This document shows, piece after piece, positions 22,434 through 41,890 of a stretch of DNA of 64,000 bases. The first letter of the stretch is position 1, and each line of letters starts with the position of its first letter. This DNA is from Halichondria panicea (Eukaryota > Porifera > Demospongiae > Suberitida > Halichondriidae). The notes under the pieces are model-generated. The model was not told the DNA's origin and did not search any database. It worked only from the letters and a program-made list of their open reading frames with translations. Position numbers and translations under genes: made by a program. Location of the stretch: positions 6,851,066-6,915,065 of the forward strand of contig NC_087386.1 of NCBI RefSeq assembly GCF_963675165.1, written 5' to 3'.

Positions 22434-22943
22434 CTATCTTGGAAGAAGTGTACATCTAGTGCACAGACATTTTGTAGCAAAGCGCACATCCTCTTCCTTC
22501 TGTTTGACTGATCCATCTTCACATGTCAGATCGACGGGCAAAGTTTTATTTATTTTGCTGCTGATAGAGCAGCACTGACAGTCGTGCTTGAAGGGGGTGA
22601 GGTCTACTCCCTGGGGGGCATCCTCTCTGGGGGGTGGGGGGAGCAAGAGTAACAGAATAAATCTATCGTTTATTTGCAATTCTTGCAGCATTAGTACACA
22701 ACATTTGTGATACTCCTATAGTAGCATATCATACTTCCTCTGGTAGACTCTTGGTTCCATTTCAGAGTAACAGTCCCCAGAGCAGCTAGCAGTCTCAATC
22801 TGTCCAGAGCAGCCTGCATATTCTCCTGTAGTGTATTCATATGACACCATAGAAGATACAGGGGAGCAGCCTTTCATAGTGTCAGTGCGGGCCATCCCCG
22901 CCAAGGAGAGAGCTACTATAACAGCAGGTAGCAAGTGAGGCAT
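22434..22943 (-). CDS. Secreted cystine-knot (CTCK-like) protein B, near-identical copy of A
   Basis: Exons 22943-22735 and 22626-22434. The protein is essentially the same as A; I see two base differences in exon 1 and its flank. It results from the recent duplication of unit 2. Both copies keep the signal peptide, donor, acceptor and all cysteines, so both look functional unless this is an assembly duplicate. Confidence 0.75.
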
Positions 22944-23865
22944 TGAGACGATCTGAGAGAATGATGAATGAGAATCTGCAGAACTAGAACTGTGCTCTTA
23001 TCATCAATGGCAAGTCCCACCTCCAGTACGGGGATAGGTGGGGCATTAGCACAGTATATGCGCATGCGCAATTAGGCACTTTGATCTTGTCTCTGTTGAG
23101 AAGCACTCTTGATCCTGGAGACAGGATCCCTATGAGGAGCACCCCAGGCACTCCTGTCTCCAAGATCCCTGTGAGAAGCACCCCAGGCACTCCTGTCTCT
23201 GTGATAAAGCTGCAACATGGAATTGTGTAGTTTAGAGTGTCTCCAACATGAAGAACATCAATGACACTAACAGTCTCAGCTTCTAGCACCCCTTTATTTG
23301 TATGGTTTGCTCTGTGCCTGCAAGAATTGCCTATCACTCATACTACAGTACTGTTCTGTGTGTCCCAATATGTAGAGGTTATAAAGAAAGAAAAGGGGCT
23401 AGCCTCGAGACCAGGCCGATTAAGAATAAAATAATCGGCCTGGATTCGAGGCTAAGCCTAAGGAGGGGAGAAATCTGTAAAGCATTACGTAATGATTCCG
23501 CAATTTGATTGGTCCAGGCAAGATATTTGCAGTGAGTCAGATAATTTATATCCTCCCTTAGCTTCTTTTGGATGGACAGGCACCATTCTAATCAATACCT
23601 TGGAAAGTTTACAACGTTTACGTGGTTCTTCTCTTAGGATCGGTTAGGATCGATCGCTCTCCACTGGCCTAAAGTCGCCACTCGTACTCTCCTCCAGGAA
23701 TTGAACTTCCTAACTCTCTGGAAGCAAGGATATATAATATAATTAGTCCTCATGAGGAAGTGCGGCCTGGGATCGAGGCTATAGGATTTAATCAGCTGGA
23801 AGGTGTTCTCTCACCTGCTATAAAAATATCCATTGTCCCCAACAGTGTAGAATGCTGGTGAGCAA

Positions 23866-23924
23866 TAGACTCGCAAGCCGTCACTGTTGCAGGCGAACTG
23901 CAACAGTGACGGCTTGCGAGTCTA
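23866..23924. mobile_element. 59-bp perfect hairpin element, copy at unit 2/3 junction
   Basis: Same sequence and same GGTGAGCAA flanks as at 20964-21022. Because it was already at a unit junction, it was copied together with the array. Confidence 0.75.
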
Positions 23925-24351
23925 GGTGAGCAAAGGCATTGACTCTCTATAGATCGATCTACACACATAACCATCTAGAAGGCTCCTTTACACAGCTCAT
24001 TATATATTACATGCCTCATTACTAGCCACTCTATCTTCATCAGCTGATAGTCTCTGTTTTGTCTTCACTCTATTATACTGTGTTAATGGCCATTATTGAG
24101 CCACTCTCTTGGAACCCAACCCTGTATTCATGTTTCTATAGCATTTTCAATGACCACCCATTTCCTTGACTAATTGTCTACTTCTTGTGTAGACTGGAGC
24201 CCCCTATATATACTGTATAGGCCACACCACTCTTGGCCACACACAATGATCTGCACTGATGTATACTTGCAAGCACAATATCGTGCACTCTATTAGTCTT
24301 GTTCTTGTTGACCTCTCGATCCTTGTAACCATGGTTATTCCCCTGCCGCAG

Positions 24352-24422
24352 GGCAAGCCAGGATCAGAGTGCAGATCTCAGCAGTGCATAGTACAGAGGA
24401 TGTGGACCGATGCATTCATTAG
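24352..24422 (+). pseudogene. Duplicate GCAT terminal exon, frameshifted (unit 3)
   Basis: Carries the same 8-bp deletion and premature TAG as the unit 2 copy, showing that the two 5' halves share one origin. Confidence 0.8.
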
Positions 24423-25266
24423 TATAGGGCGTGACAAAGGTGTCATCAATTAAGAGAACTTTTCCCTTATTATGTCCTTTTTTGTCCTGTGTTGCGGCTA
24501 TACTGTTTGTGTGTGTATAATTATATATACATTGTGCTAATATTTATATCTTGGACTTTAGTTTTTGTGCAGTTTATAATCTTGTTTCCTTTAGTTTGTT
24601 TGGTGGCATGCAGTATCGGGGGGGGGGGGATGGGGCATGCAGTAATTGGGAAGTATACGGTGGTGTTGGCAGATGTGATTGTGTTGGAGCCCGGATATAT
24701 GACTTTGTTGTTTGTTTATTTTGCTTGGAATGCTTTCAACTGTGACCACACCAGTGGCAGTTGGGCAACTTCTATTGATCAGAGGTTCTGTTAAGGCTTC
24801 CAGCCTGGCATGCTAGAGTTAGGTGCTGCATGGGACAGGTATATGATATGTTACTCTACAGCAGGGCGCTTTTGTGCATGTGTATAAAGCAGTCAAACAT
24901 GTTAGGGCGGACAGTATAGCAACAACATGTCATTTGTATGTGTATTGTTCTTGATTTCATCAGAACTTTATACCTCATCATATTGTGTAATTCAACACCT
25001 ATCAATTAGTGCACTGTGTACTGTATACATTGCTAGTGTTGGTGTCAGGTGGACAATACACAGCCTGGCAAGAGACTAGTGTGTCCTCTAGTATACACTG
25101 CATGCACTATATAGGAGGTCAAAACTATCACAGCGTTGCTGAAATTTGACACTGATGTTGTTACAGATACTGATATTATAAATGGGTGGTATATTTCTCT
25201 CTTGAACGTACATTAATAACATAATAGAGCAGTATATGAAATGATTGTCCATAGTTCAGCATTCAA

Positions 25267-25779
25267 CTATCTTGGAAGAAGTTTACATGGAGTGCACAGA
25301 CATTTTGTAGCAAAGCGCACATCCTCTTCCTTCTGTTTGACTGATCCATCTTCACATGTCAGTTTGATGATCTTGGGTATGTACTCCTTATCGATGATAG
25401 AGCAACATTTACAGTCGTGCTTGAAGGGGGTGAGGTCTACTCCCTGGGGGGCATCCTCTCTGGGGGGTGGGGTAAGAGAGTAGCGTTAGCGAGATTTAAT
25501 AGTAGCCGGTGGATCGTAATACACATTGTCCATTTTAATACTATGCATGTAATTGGATACTCCTATAGTAGCATACTTCTTCAGGTAGACTCTTGGTTCC
25601 ATTGCAGAGTAACAGTCCCCAGAGCAGCTAGCAGTCTTAATCTGTCCAGAGCAGCCTGCATATTCTCCTGTAGTGTATTCAAACTTAACTGTAGTTATAG
25701 CGAGGGAGCAGTCTGTCCTGGTGTGGGCCACCCCCGCCAAGGAGAGAGCAACTATAATAGCAGGTAGCAAGTGAGGCAT
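25267..25779 (-). CDS. Secreted cystine-knot (CTCK-like) protein C, diverged
   Basis: Exons 25779-25577 and 25459-25267, 131 aa. Same signal peptide (MPHLLPAIIVALSLAGVAHT) and the same AGCSGQIKTASCSGDC block. The middle differs (TDCSLAITTVKFEYTTGEY; KCCSIIDKEYIPKIIKLTC). The ending is CLCTPCKLLPR. Splice positions and phases equal those of A and B. This is the older paralog belonging to unit 3. Confidence 0.75.
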
Positions 25780-26026
25780 TGAGATCTGGGAGCAATGTAT
25801 CTAGAATGTGAAACTCATGAACTGCAGTTACTATAATTATACTGTACTGATGTACGTGCGAATATCTATGGCTCTATATAGACGCCCTCGATTTTGAAGG
25901 CCGAATTTTCGCTTTCATTGCAATAAAGTTTGTCACCCTTGAAATTAATATGGAATGATTAAGATATCAGATTCTGTCTGCCACATACATGTACAACATG
26001 CCAACAATAATATTGAGGTATTGTGT

Positions 26027-26550
26027 TCAATTCAAAAATGTACTTTGTATACATAGGCAATGAACAGGGAGCTCGAGATATTTACTGCCTTCTCGAGTGT
26101 GACCATTGGGGCAGGATAGTGGAAATGTGACATTCCTTCCTAGCTTTAGGCCCACAACTCCGCAGTAATAACAACTGTGTTCAAACACAGAGTTGAGAGA
26201 TTCCTCTTGTGGTATATTCTCCCTGTTAGTGTGTGAGAGGAACGGTGTAATGAAAACCAATGCAGCCAGTAATAAATGCATCTAGATCTAGCTAACATAT
26301 CTAGCTATGATAGTAGATAGCTAGCTAGCAAGCTCGCTTACTGGGTGAAGACACGAGGTACCATGGATGACGCACAGTCTCCTGCACACTTGGCTACTGG
26401 CACACTGCCAGTGCAACCATCATCTTCTGTCACAATCAGATTGGTGTTAGAACCTGATCTAGTCAGTTTGCAGTGATGTAGACCTTCTGCTGCCGGCCAG
26501 CTCCGAGCTATTGCAAGCAGTAACAGCACGCTGAACTTCATTGCTATCAA
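26027..26550 (-). CDS. Secreted cystine-knot (CTCK-like) protein D, most diverged paralog
   Basis: Exons 26550-26342 and 26222-26027 (TGA), 134 aa, with the same phase-2 intron position as A-C. The signal peptide is MKFSVLLLLAIARSWPAAEG (a start 9 nt upstream is also possible). Cysteine pattern: DDGCTGSVPVAKCAGDC, then HSCYYCGVV, LSCPNGH, HCLC. It lacks the final Cys of the CxCxxC signature (CLCIQST), so the knot may be incomplete. It lies outside the 2.9-kb units and is likely the ancestral neighbour. Confidence 0.65.
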
Positions 26551-26635
26551 TGTCGCAACTTGTATTTAACTTCTAGACAGAATAGCTAGACTAGCTCTAT
26601 TTATATTATAGCTGCACCTCTTTGGCCCTGCAAAT

Positions 26636-26943
26636 ATAGCGGGTAATTTTCGGGGGACAAAATATTCGTGGTTCAGCAATATTGAGACATTTCGTGGGTA
26701 ATATTTTCGTGGTTGGAGCTAGCCTCGATCCCAGGCCGAGTTTTCGCTTTTATAACGGTTAGGCGAACAATTTTGCCTAACCGTTATAAAAGCGAAAACT
26801 CGGCCTGGGATCGAGGCTAGGTTGGAGCTTGCACTGCATGTAAGGTAGGCAGGTCGCTTCATTCGTGGGTAAAATATTCGTGGGCAGACCTCCAACCCCA
26901 TAAAAACCACGAATATTTTGCCCCACGAAAATTACATGCTATA
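26636..26943. mobile_element. TAGCGGGTAATTTTCG-family TIR element with a nested insertion
   Basis: Ends TATAGCGGGTAATTTTCG and CGAAAATTACATGCTATA are inverted. The body is interrupted by the 100-bp palindrome at 26720-26819. Without it the element is about 200 bp, like its relatives at 5324 and 32664. Confidence 0.8.
26720..26819. mobile_element. 100-bp perfect palindrome, TAGCCTCG family, with 9-bp target duplication
   Basis: Two 45-bp arms beginning TAGCCTCGATCCCAGGCCGA are exact inverted copies around a 10-bp centre. The flanks GGTTGGAGC (26711-26719 and 26820-26828) are a perfect 9-bp direct repeat. It is inserted into another transposon. A 9-bp duplication is typical of Mutator-like elements. 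Confidence 0.85.
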
Positions 26944-27060
26944 GTAGTTAATGATACGTACATTTTCTTTATTATATATTTTTGTCTCAAGAAAATAAAC
27001 CACACAGGAATGTACATCCAAATTTGTAATACACTAATACATTATGCAAGCATGCTTATA

Positions 27061-28331
27061 TCAAACTAGCTGTAATTCTTTCTTGGTTAGTTGCAACTCT
27101 TCTTCCACTTGTATGTCACCCATAACGAGATTACTGTCCCTCAGAAATAGCTCCTGCCTGCAAGTGCATGGTATATACCAGCAATTAATGAGCTGTGTTC
27201 TCACATTATCACTATGTAACACCTAGCGTTCAATAAACAGTCATGTGAGGCACTGACAGTCGTGTGAGGCAGGCACTAACAGTCGTGTGAGGCACTGACA
27301 GTCGTGTGAGGCACTGACAGTCGTGTGAGGCACTGACAGTCGTGTGAGGCATGCACTAACAGTCGTGTGAGGCACTAACAGTCGTGTGAGGCACTGACAG
27401 TCGTGTGAGGCACTGACAGTCGTGTGAGGCACTAACGTCGTGTGAGGTACTAACGGGTGACACTACTAGGGCAGTATAGTAAGTGCGGTAATTGAGTGGC
27501 AATTAATGTGATATGCCTATATAAACAAGAGTAGATACTCAGTATATAGAGTTCAACTGCAGCAACAGTACGTATACAATGCCTCAGGCCCTGTACAGGT
27601 AGCCTACTTACTTGTGTAGCTCCTTCCTCACTTCATCAGCTCTAATCTCGGCCCTAGAGCTCCACGACTGTTTAGAGGCAGCACTGATGGAGCGACTCTT
27701 CCCTGCAGTTCCTGATTCTGAGATAGTAACTTTAGTAGCTCTTGAACTGGACAGAGATCTTGTTCCTTCTGAGGGCTCTTGTGTAGCAGCACTGACTCCA
27801 CCTTCTGGTGATAGTATGCTAGTCTTGGTGTGGGAAGAAGAAGCTGATGCAGGCCTGGAGGATCTTCGACTGCTTATGGAATTTCCTTGGCTCCTAGTTT
27901 TGCTAGTAGGGGTGGTCTTTGCTGATGCAGGTCTACTGGACTTAGCTTGACTGCTTACACTCTTTGAGCTAATGGCTGAGGCTGGACGACTGGTGTGCCT
28001 CGATACTGTACAACTGTCATTTCCAATTTCAATGGTGGCTGACATAGTTTGAGCAATACTGGATGCACTCTTTGGTCTTATTGATTCTCTGCTTCCCTGT
28101 GAACCTTGCTTGCTAGTATACTGTACTATGTCAGCTGCAGGTATCTATAGTGGGAATAAACCATCACAGTTAACAGTATGGTGTATATTAAATTACACAA
28201 TAAGGTATAGTTATTATAGTATCAAAGGTTTTGCGGTAGTTACTTACCTCATGATCCACCGTGTGTGCTGCTTGGTGTGCTCTGTCGATGAGTCTCTGTC
28301 TCCTCAGCGCCTCCAGGTGATAAGAGGCCAT
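27061..28331 (-). CDS. Ser-rich protein of unknown function
   Basis: Exons 28331-28248, 28144-27612, 27157-27061 (TGA), 237 aa, phases joining. N-terminus MASYHLEALRRQRLIDRAHQ. The centre is very rich in Ser, with repeats SRPASA/SRPASAS and many S/T-x-K/R sites. The C-terminus KELHKQELFLRDSNLVMGD...EEELQLTKKELQLV is predicted helical. I do not recognise the family. It starts 160 bp from RASGEF1 on the opposite strand, a shared bidirectional promoter. The low-complexity centre suggests a disordered, phosphorylated, possibly cytoskeleton-associated protein, but this is only a guess. Confidence 0.7.
27241..27455. repeat. Minisatellite, 19-bp unit (CACTGACAGTCGTGTGAGG)
   Basis: About 10 copies, some with a 6-bp insert (CAGGCA/CATGCA), in the last intron of the Ser-rich gene. 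Confidence 0.95.
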
Positions 28332-28490
28332 GTCTGCATAGCTACCTCAACTCAGATCATAACAACACCTACAAAAGAGGGGAGGGGCTCATAACTAGCT
28401 GCAAAAAGGGGTGGGGCTCGTTGTTTACAAAGTAGTTGCAGTTTTAGTTTAGTTTTCTTTAGCTCTTGTCTCCTCTCCTTGGTGTTGGTA
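28332..28490. promoter_or_regulatory. Bidirectional promoter, Ser-rich gene / RASGEF1
   Basis: Only 159 bp separate the two start codons. Two GGGGAGGGGCT/GGGGTGGGGCT boxes are present and no TATA box. Shared regulation is inferred from the spacing. Confidence 0.5.
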
Positions 28491-35933
<7,443 letters not shown>

Positions 35934-36099
35934 CAACCAACACCATATCACACTTCTTTGCCTATACTATTTTTATCCTCACTGTTCTTATTGTTCAGTT
36001 TTTAATTCTGCTGTACACCAGGTATACCCCTTGATGGAACATTCAAAAATTATTTTGCAAAAATAAAACAAATTTTAAAACGATAATTACAACAGTTTG

Positions 36100-36955
36100 A
36101 ATGTTTGTCGATTTGGGTCAGCATGTGGATGCAGAACATAGCCGGCCACTGTCTCCATGGGAACAACCTCTATACCCACACCGCGTATGACCTGGACTGC
36201 CTCGGGCAACAGAGTAGTTCCATAACCTCTGAGCTTGATAGATGTTGCAATTCTCTCAAATACTTATCAGTAAAGCCGTCCCTTGTTGGCTGGTGAAGTG
36301 ACTCACCAAGTGGTTATTGTTAGTGCAGAGTTGGAGCATATCAATGTCAGTAGGGGAACTTTCCTTCTCAGGAATACTACCATCATTAGCAGCCATAGAA
36401 AGCTCCGTGATGGAGGTAGAATCTCATCAGATTTCCCATCCTTTGCTTAGATAGTCCCGACCAGTAGAACAGCTCCATCAGCAGCGAGGCGCTCTCTCTA
36501 TTGAAGCTCTGTGTGTGCAGGAAGCTCCTCCAGTGTTCGCTGGGTATCTTTGTCGCAAACCATCTTCACCTTCTCTGTGAGAGGTCCATAGCCGGCCGTA
36601 GGTGACACTAGCCATCTTGTCGGAGACTTCCATGAACTTCATATCACCCGAGTATCCAAAGAAAGTGCATACATTTCAGTAAACTCGTAGTAGAGTGGCC
36701 GCGCGACGGGATCTAGTCTAGTCGGCAGAAGTGGTACAACAGCACTCCAGGATGCGTGTCTTGAAGGCCCACCATTGTAGAGAGAGCTGACACGGCTATG
36801 TCAGCGTCCCCACACCGCTTGACTCGGAGGAATAAAGGCCATCTTGTGAGGAGTGAGTGAGGAGCCACACCCAACATTGCAGGGAAATCCCGTTCTGTAA
36901 TAAAGAGGGGAGGGGCTGGTAGCACCCACACAAGGGAAATCCCCCTGAACAAATC
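36100..36955 (-). pseudogene. Possible decayed coding sequence, family unknown
   Basis: Between RASGEF1 and MRPS5 the minus strand has short open stretches in different frames that read like protein (FPAMLGVAPHSLLTRWPLF; ELFYWSGLSKQRMGNLMRF; GIEVVPMETVAGYVLHPHAD), broken by stops and without consistent splice sites. The base composition is richer in GC than the introns around it. I could not assign a family. It may be a degenerate gene or chance. Confidence 0.3.
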
Positions 36956-36993
36956 CTCGTGGAAGATAATTATTGTCTCTAGTTTCTAGCTAT

Positions 36994-38070
36994 ATGGTAA
37001 TGGCCTTGAACCTCCGCTCCATCTTTCTAACCGTCTCGTACCCTTTGCGGAGAGTTGGACTTCGTTTCTACGCCAAGAATCCACTGGAGAACAGATCACT
37101 GGACACTCTACTCGGCTCCGTGGGGGGTGGCAGGGGAGGTCGAGGTGGGCGGGGCCGTAAGAAAGGTGGCAAGAAAGCGATCAGACTCCAGCAACAAGTA
37201 GAACTCGGGAGTGGTAGGAACAACGTACGCTGGGCTGGTCTTAGTCACCCACTCGCCTCTGGTCGCCATCGTTACGGACCACAATGGTTAGACACGCACG
37301 ACTTTGGTAGCACGCAAGTACCTGAAGGACAGGACGCATCTGAAGAGAGTATTCTAGATGCTCGACAATTAGAAGGTCCCTCAGGTCAAAGGTTACCGTT
37401 GTCAATGCTTAATTGGAGCAGGACAGGATGGAGTGGGCGTTCGTGGGGTGGGCGATATGTTGGTTGCCCTGAGTTACCTGATGGAACACCCCTCACGGAC
37501 TTCTCATCCACTGTGATTGAGTTGAAGCGTGTAGCTAACCAAACAAAGGCCGGGAAAAAACGAACCATTAGTTGTCTTGTTGTCGTTGGTAACGGAAACG
37601 GAGTTGCTGGTTATGCTGTTGGAAGAGGGGAGGAAATCAGAGCGGCCATTCGTAAAGCCAAGAACAAAGCTGTTAATGCTCTACAGTACATCCCTCGCTA
37701 TGGCGACCACACTGTGTACCATAATGTACGCGTCAAGTATTGCCGTACTAATATTCTAATGGAGAGGCAAGTGGCTGGTTCTGGGTTGAGATGTCAGAGA
37801 GCTATACACGCTATCTGTGCTCTGGTAGGAATCAAAGACTTGAGAGCAAAGATAATAGGATCCACTAATCTTCTGAATGTTGTCCATGCTGCAATGAAGG
37901 GGCTGACAAGTCAAGAGACGCATCAATCATTGGCTGATGAGGAGGAGAGGTTTCTGGTGGAGTTCCATCAAGAGTGCGGTGGGAGACCACTTGTGTCTAG
38001 CATACCCAAGACCCTCCACACGCACGACAATGTCAACTCTTTGAAGAACATGCAATTATTACGTGTCTAG
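36994..38070 (+). CDS. MRPS5: Mitochondrial ribosomal protein S5 (uS5m)
   Basis: Intronless 358-codon frame, TAG at 38068-38070. The start ATG at 36994 (MVMALNLRSIFLTVSYPLRR) gives a basic presequence; ATG at 37000 is equally possible. A Gly/Arg-rich stretch (GGGRGGRGGRGRKKGGKK) precedes a mid-region typical of animal mS5. The S5 N-terminal RNA-binding fold is FSSTVIELKRVANQTKAGKK, then ISCLVVVGNGNGVAGYAVGR. The S5 C-terminal domain has GLRCQRAIHAICALVGIKDL and IIGSTNLLNVVHAAMKGL. It belongs to the small mitoribosomal subunit and is needed for decoding fidelity. It is the only intronless host gene in this window. Confidence 0.95.
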   Translation: MVMALNLRSIFLTVSYPLRRVGLRFYAKNPLENRSLDTLLGSVGGGRGGRGGRGRKKGGKKAIRLQQQVELGSGRNNVRWAGLSHPLASGRHRYGPQWLDTHDFGSTQVPEGQDASEESILDARQLEGPSGQRLPLSMLNWSRTGWSGRSWGGRYVGCPELPDGTPLTDFSSTVIELKRVANQTKAGKKRTISCLVVVGNGNGVAGYAVGRGEEIRAAIRKAKNKAVNALQYIPRYGDHTVYHNVRVKYCRTNILMERQVAGSGLRCQRAIHAICALVGIKDLRAKIIGSTNLLNVVHAAMKGLTSQETHQSLADEEERFLVEFHQECGGRPLVSSIPKTLHTHDNVNSLKNMQLLRV

Positions 38071-38251
38071 TGTGTACTTGGCTATTGTATGATTATTGAT
38101 TCATTCTTCCATTGTGCACGTGCTACTATTGTCATGAATCGTTTAAAAATAATTATTGCGATGTCAACTTTCCACACGGTATAAAAATAATTATACAATA
38201 ATTATTTGTTAAAAAAATTAATGTTCTCATACACTTAACATTACTATATAA

Positions 38252-39853
<1,602 letters not shown>

Positions 39854-39915
39854 GCTGTTGTTGTCAGTAGTGCTAGTGTAGCTGGTGAGACTTGTTACGA
39901 TTCACATGATTCAAC

Positions 39916-41109
39916 CATAGATACTATAAATTACATGGATATGAAACGCCTCCGTAAACGGACGTTTGGGCTGGGATGATGATTGCCTCGGATGTAACGG
40001 TCTAGTATACGAATTTTTCCAAATAAAAATGGCTACTGAAAGTGTGTCTCTAGTTGTTCCAGCTCTGAGAGCGTCTCAGATGACTTTTGAAAATTTCTGA
40101 CAGAGAATGATGATGATGGAGGCTTTACAATAACAAGGATACACTTTACATGTGCATTCTGGGATTTAATATAGCACAAAATATTATTATTATTTAATAA
40201 CAAAAACTATGTGTCTAGATAGATTGGAAATGAATGAATCATGATAATGCTTGGCTATAATAGCTGATGTGGAGTAGAGGCTTTGACATAGACATGTGGA
40301 CGTCACATTCTCGTGTCATTCTTTCGCCAGTCAATGAATGGTTCCTTCTTCTCGCGAGGCATTGTCTCAGGTGTAGTCTGGCTGCAAAACATAAGCAAAC
40401 AGTCAAGTATGACATTGTAACTACTATAATAATGAATAATAATTATGTAGCTATAATTTCATAATCGAAAAATAATAAATAATCAACAACAATTCATTGA
40501 GAGCGTGAATTTTTAGTACATTTGAACTTGCTTTTTAGCCAAACTAAGACATGTGCATCAATAAAACTTAGTGGACCCGGTGAACATGCCCTTACTCTAC
40601 GCAATAAAACTTAGTACAGACATTCAACAAATGTGGTTCAAGAAATCAACTGACACAAAGAAGGACACTTGAAAACACCTTCAACTGTTTGTAACCAGAT
40701 AGTTAAAGCATACACAAGGTCAAAAGTAAGTGGACCCAGTACCTATACCTACTGGCTAACTACTACACAAAAAATAAACACAGTAATTCTTTTCAAACAG
40801 CAGATCAACTAACACAAAGTTATTAAAAGAGTGAATATAGCCATTTTCAGCTCCACAAATCAGCTACAAAGCTCTAACTGGAACAATCATAACTAAAACT
40901 TACTTTACAGACCTAGTTAAAGCCAATTATAGTGGTATCACTTCAGCTTTCAATCGTAGACTCTTGTGACAACAGATTCTTTGCTTGCCAGTAGCTCTTC
41001 ATTTTCTGGTAGCTGTGAAACAATCCTCCTCCCAGCAAAACTCCGGATACTATCTGGAATCACTGTAATCTAGAGGCGTTTCATATCCATGTAATTTATA
41101 GTATCTATG
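39916..41109. mobile_element. 1.19-kb non-autonomous DNA transposon with 37-bp TIRs
   Basis: The left end CATAGATACTATAAATTACA... and the right end are inverted copies over 37 bp with at most one mismatch. They are flanked by a perfect 7-bp direct repeat ATTCAAC (39909-39915 and 41110-41116). No transposase frame is present. It lies 56 bp upstream of the NUDT18-like A start codon. The superfamily is not determined; the 7-8-bp duplication argues against Tc1/mariner and piggyBac. Confidence 0.85.
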
Positions 41110-41277
41110 ATTCAACAGCTCAGCAAAAAGAGGGGTGTGGAGCCTCGATCCTAGTTAGGCGTAAAAAAGGGGCGGGGCTGGTTCTGCATTGTCTCTGGGG
41201 GACACTGCGCATGCGTATAAGTTATAATTTCGCAACTACCCACAATACTCACAACACCTTGTAACTAGTAGTAGTCT

Positions 41278-41890
41278 ACTCCTGCGGTCTCCTCCATGGG
41301 TGGGAACTGTCGGTCTCCATGGCATCTCCTTAGAAACTCTGACGTCAATGGCCTGGAATTCTCCAGATCCAATTCCAGATCCAGTTTCAGAAGCTCAGTT
41401 CCTTTGAAATTTGAAGAAGCGAAGTGTCTTGCTGGAAGAGGTGAGTTTCTTTGCTTGTAGACTAGCTTGCATGTTTGCAGGAATGTTAGGCTAGGAAGCC
41501 ATTTGAAGCATTGTAGCATTGTTTGCTGTCTGTTGGGTAATGACATTACTAATGTTTTACTGATTGCTACTGACTTGATTTTTTGCAGAAACATCGTGAG
41601 CCTTCCACTGTGTTGCAGAACCATCGCGAGCCTTCCACTGTGTTGCAGAACCATCGCGAGACTTCCCACTGTGTTGCAGAACCATCGCAAGACTTCCCAC
41701 GGTGTTGCAGAACCATCGCGAGACTTCCCACGGTGTTGCAGAACCATCGCGAGCCTTCCACTGTGTTGCAGAACCATAGCGAGACTTCCCACTGTGTTGC
41801 AGAACCATCGCGAGACTTCCCACTGTATTGCAGACCCAGCGCAAGTCCCCCTTCCAGAACCAGCGCAAGCCTTCCAGCGGACTATTGTAA
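41278..41890 (+). ncRNA. Possible spliced transcript with a minisatellite exon, coding status unclear
   Basis: A CRE-like TGACGTCA (41340-41347) lies within an exon-like stretch ending at a donor (AGAG|GTGAGT, about 41440). An acceptor TTTTTTGCAG (about 41589) is followed by 31-bp tandem units. The unit length is not a multiple of three, so no stable protein frame exists. I see no recognisable protein. A non-coding RNA or chance combination are both possible. Confidence 0.25.
41590..41835 (+). repeat. 31-bp minisatellite containing acceptor-like TTGCAG in every unit
   Basis: Eight units such as GTTGCAGAACCATCGCGAGA... start immediately after a TTTTTTGCAG acceptor-like site. Confidence 0.9.

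Larger units (their letters stand above)
21023..23865. repeat. Tandem unit 2 (chimeric)
   Basis: The 5' part, up to 21518, is nearly identical to unit 3, including the 8-bp exon deletion. The 3' part, from 21559, is nearly identical to unit 1. See findings for the crossover interpretation. Confidence 0.9.
23925..25800. repeat. Tandem unit 3 (older, diverged 3' half)
   Basis: Nearly identical to unit 2 to about 24458, then clearly diverged with indels, but still carrying the same order of landmarks, including a CTCK gene on the minus strand (25779-25267). Confidence 0.85.

Noticed and set aside
27241-27455. CRISPR array
   Set aside because: Direct tandem repeat of 19 bp without spacers, in an animal intron.
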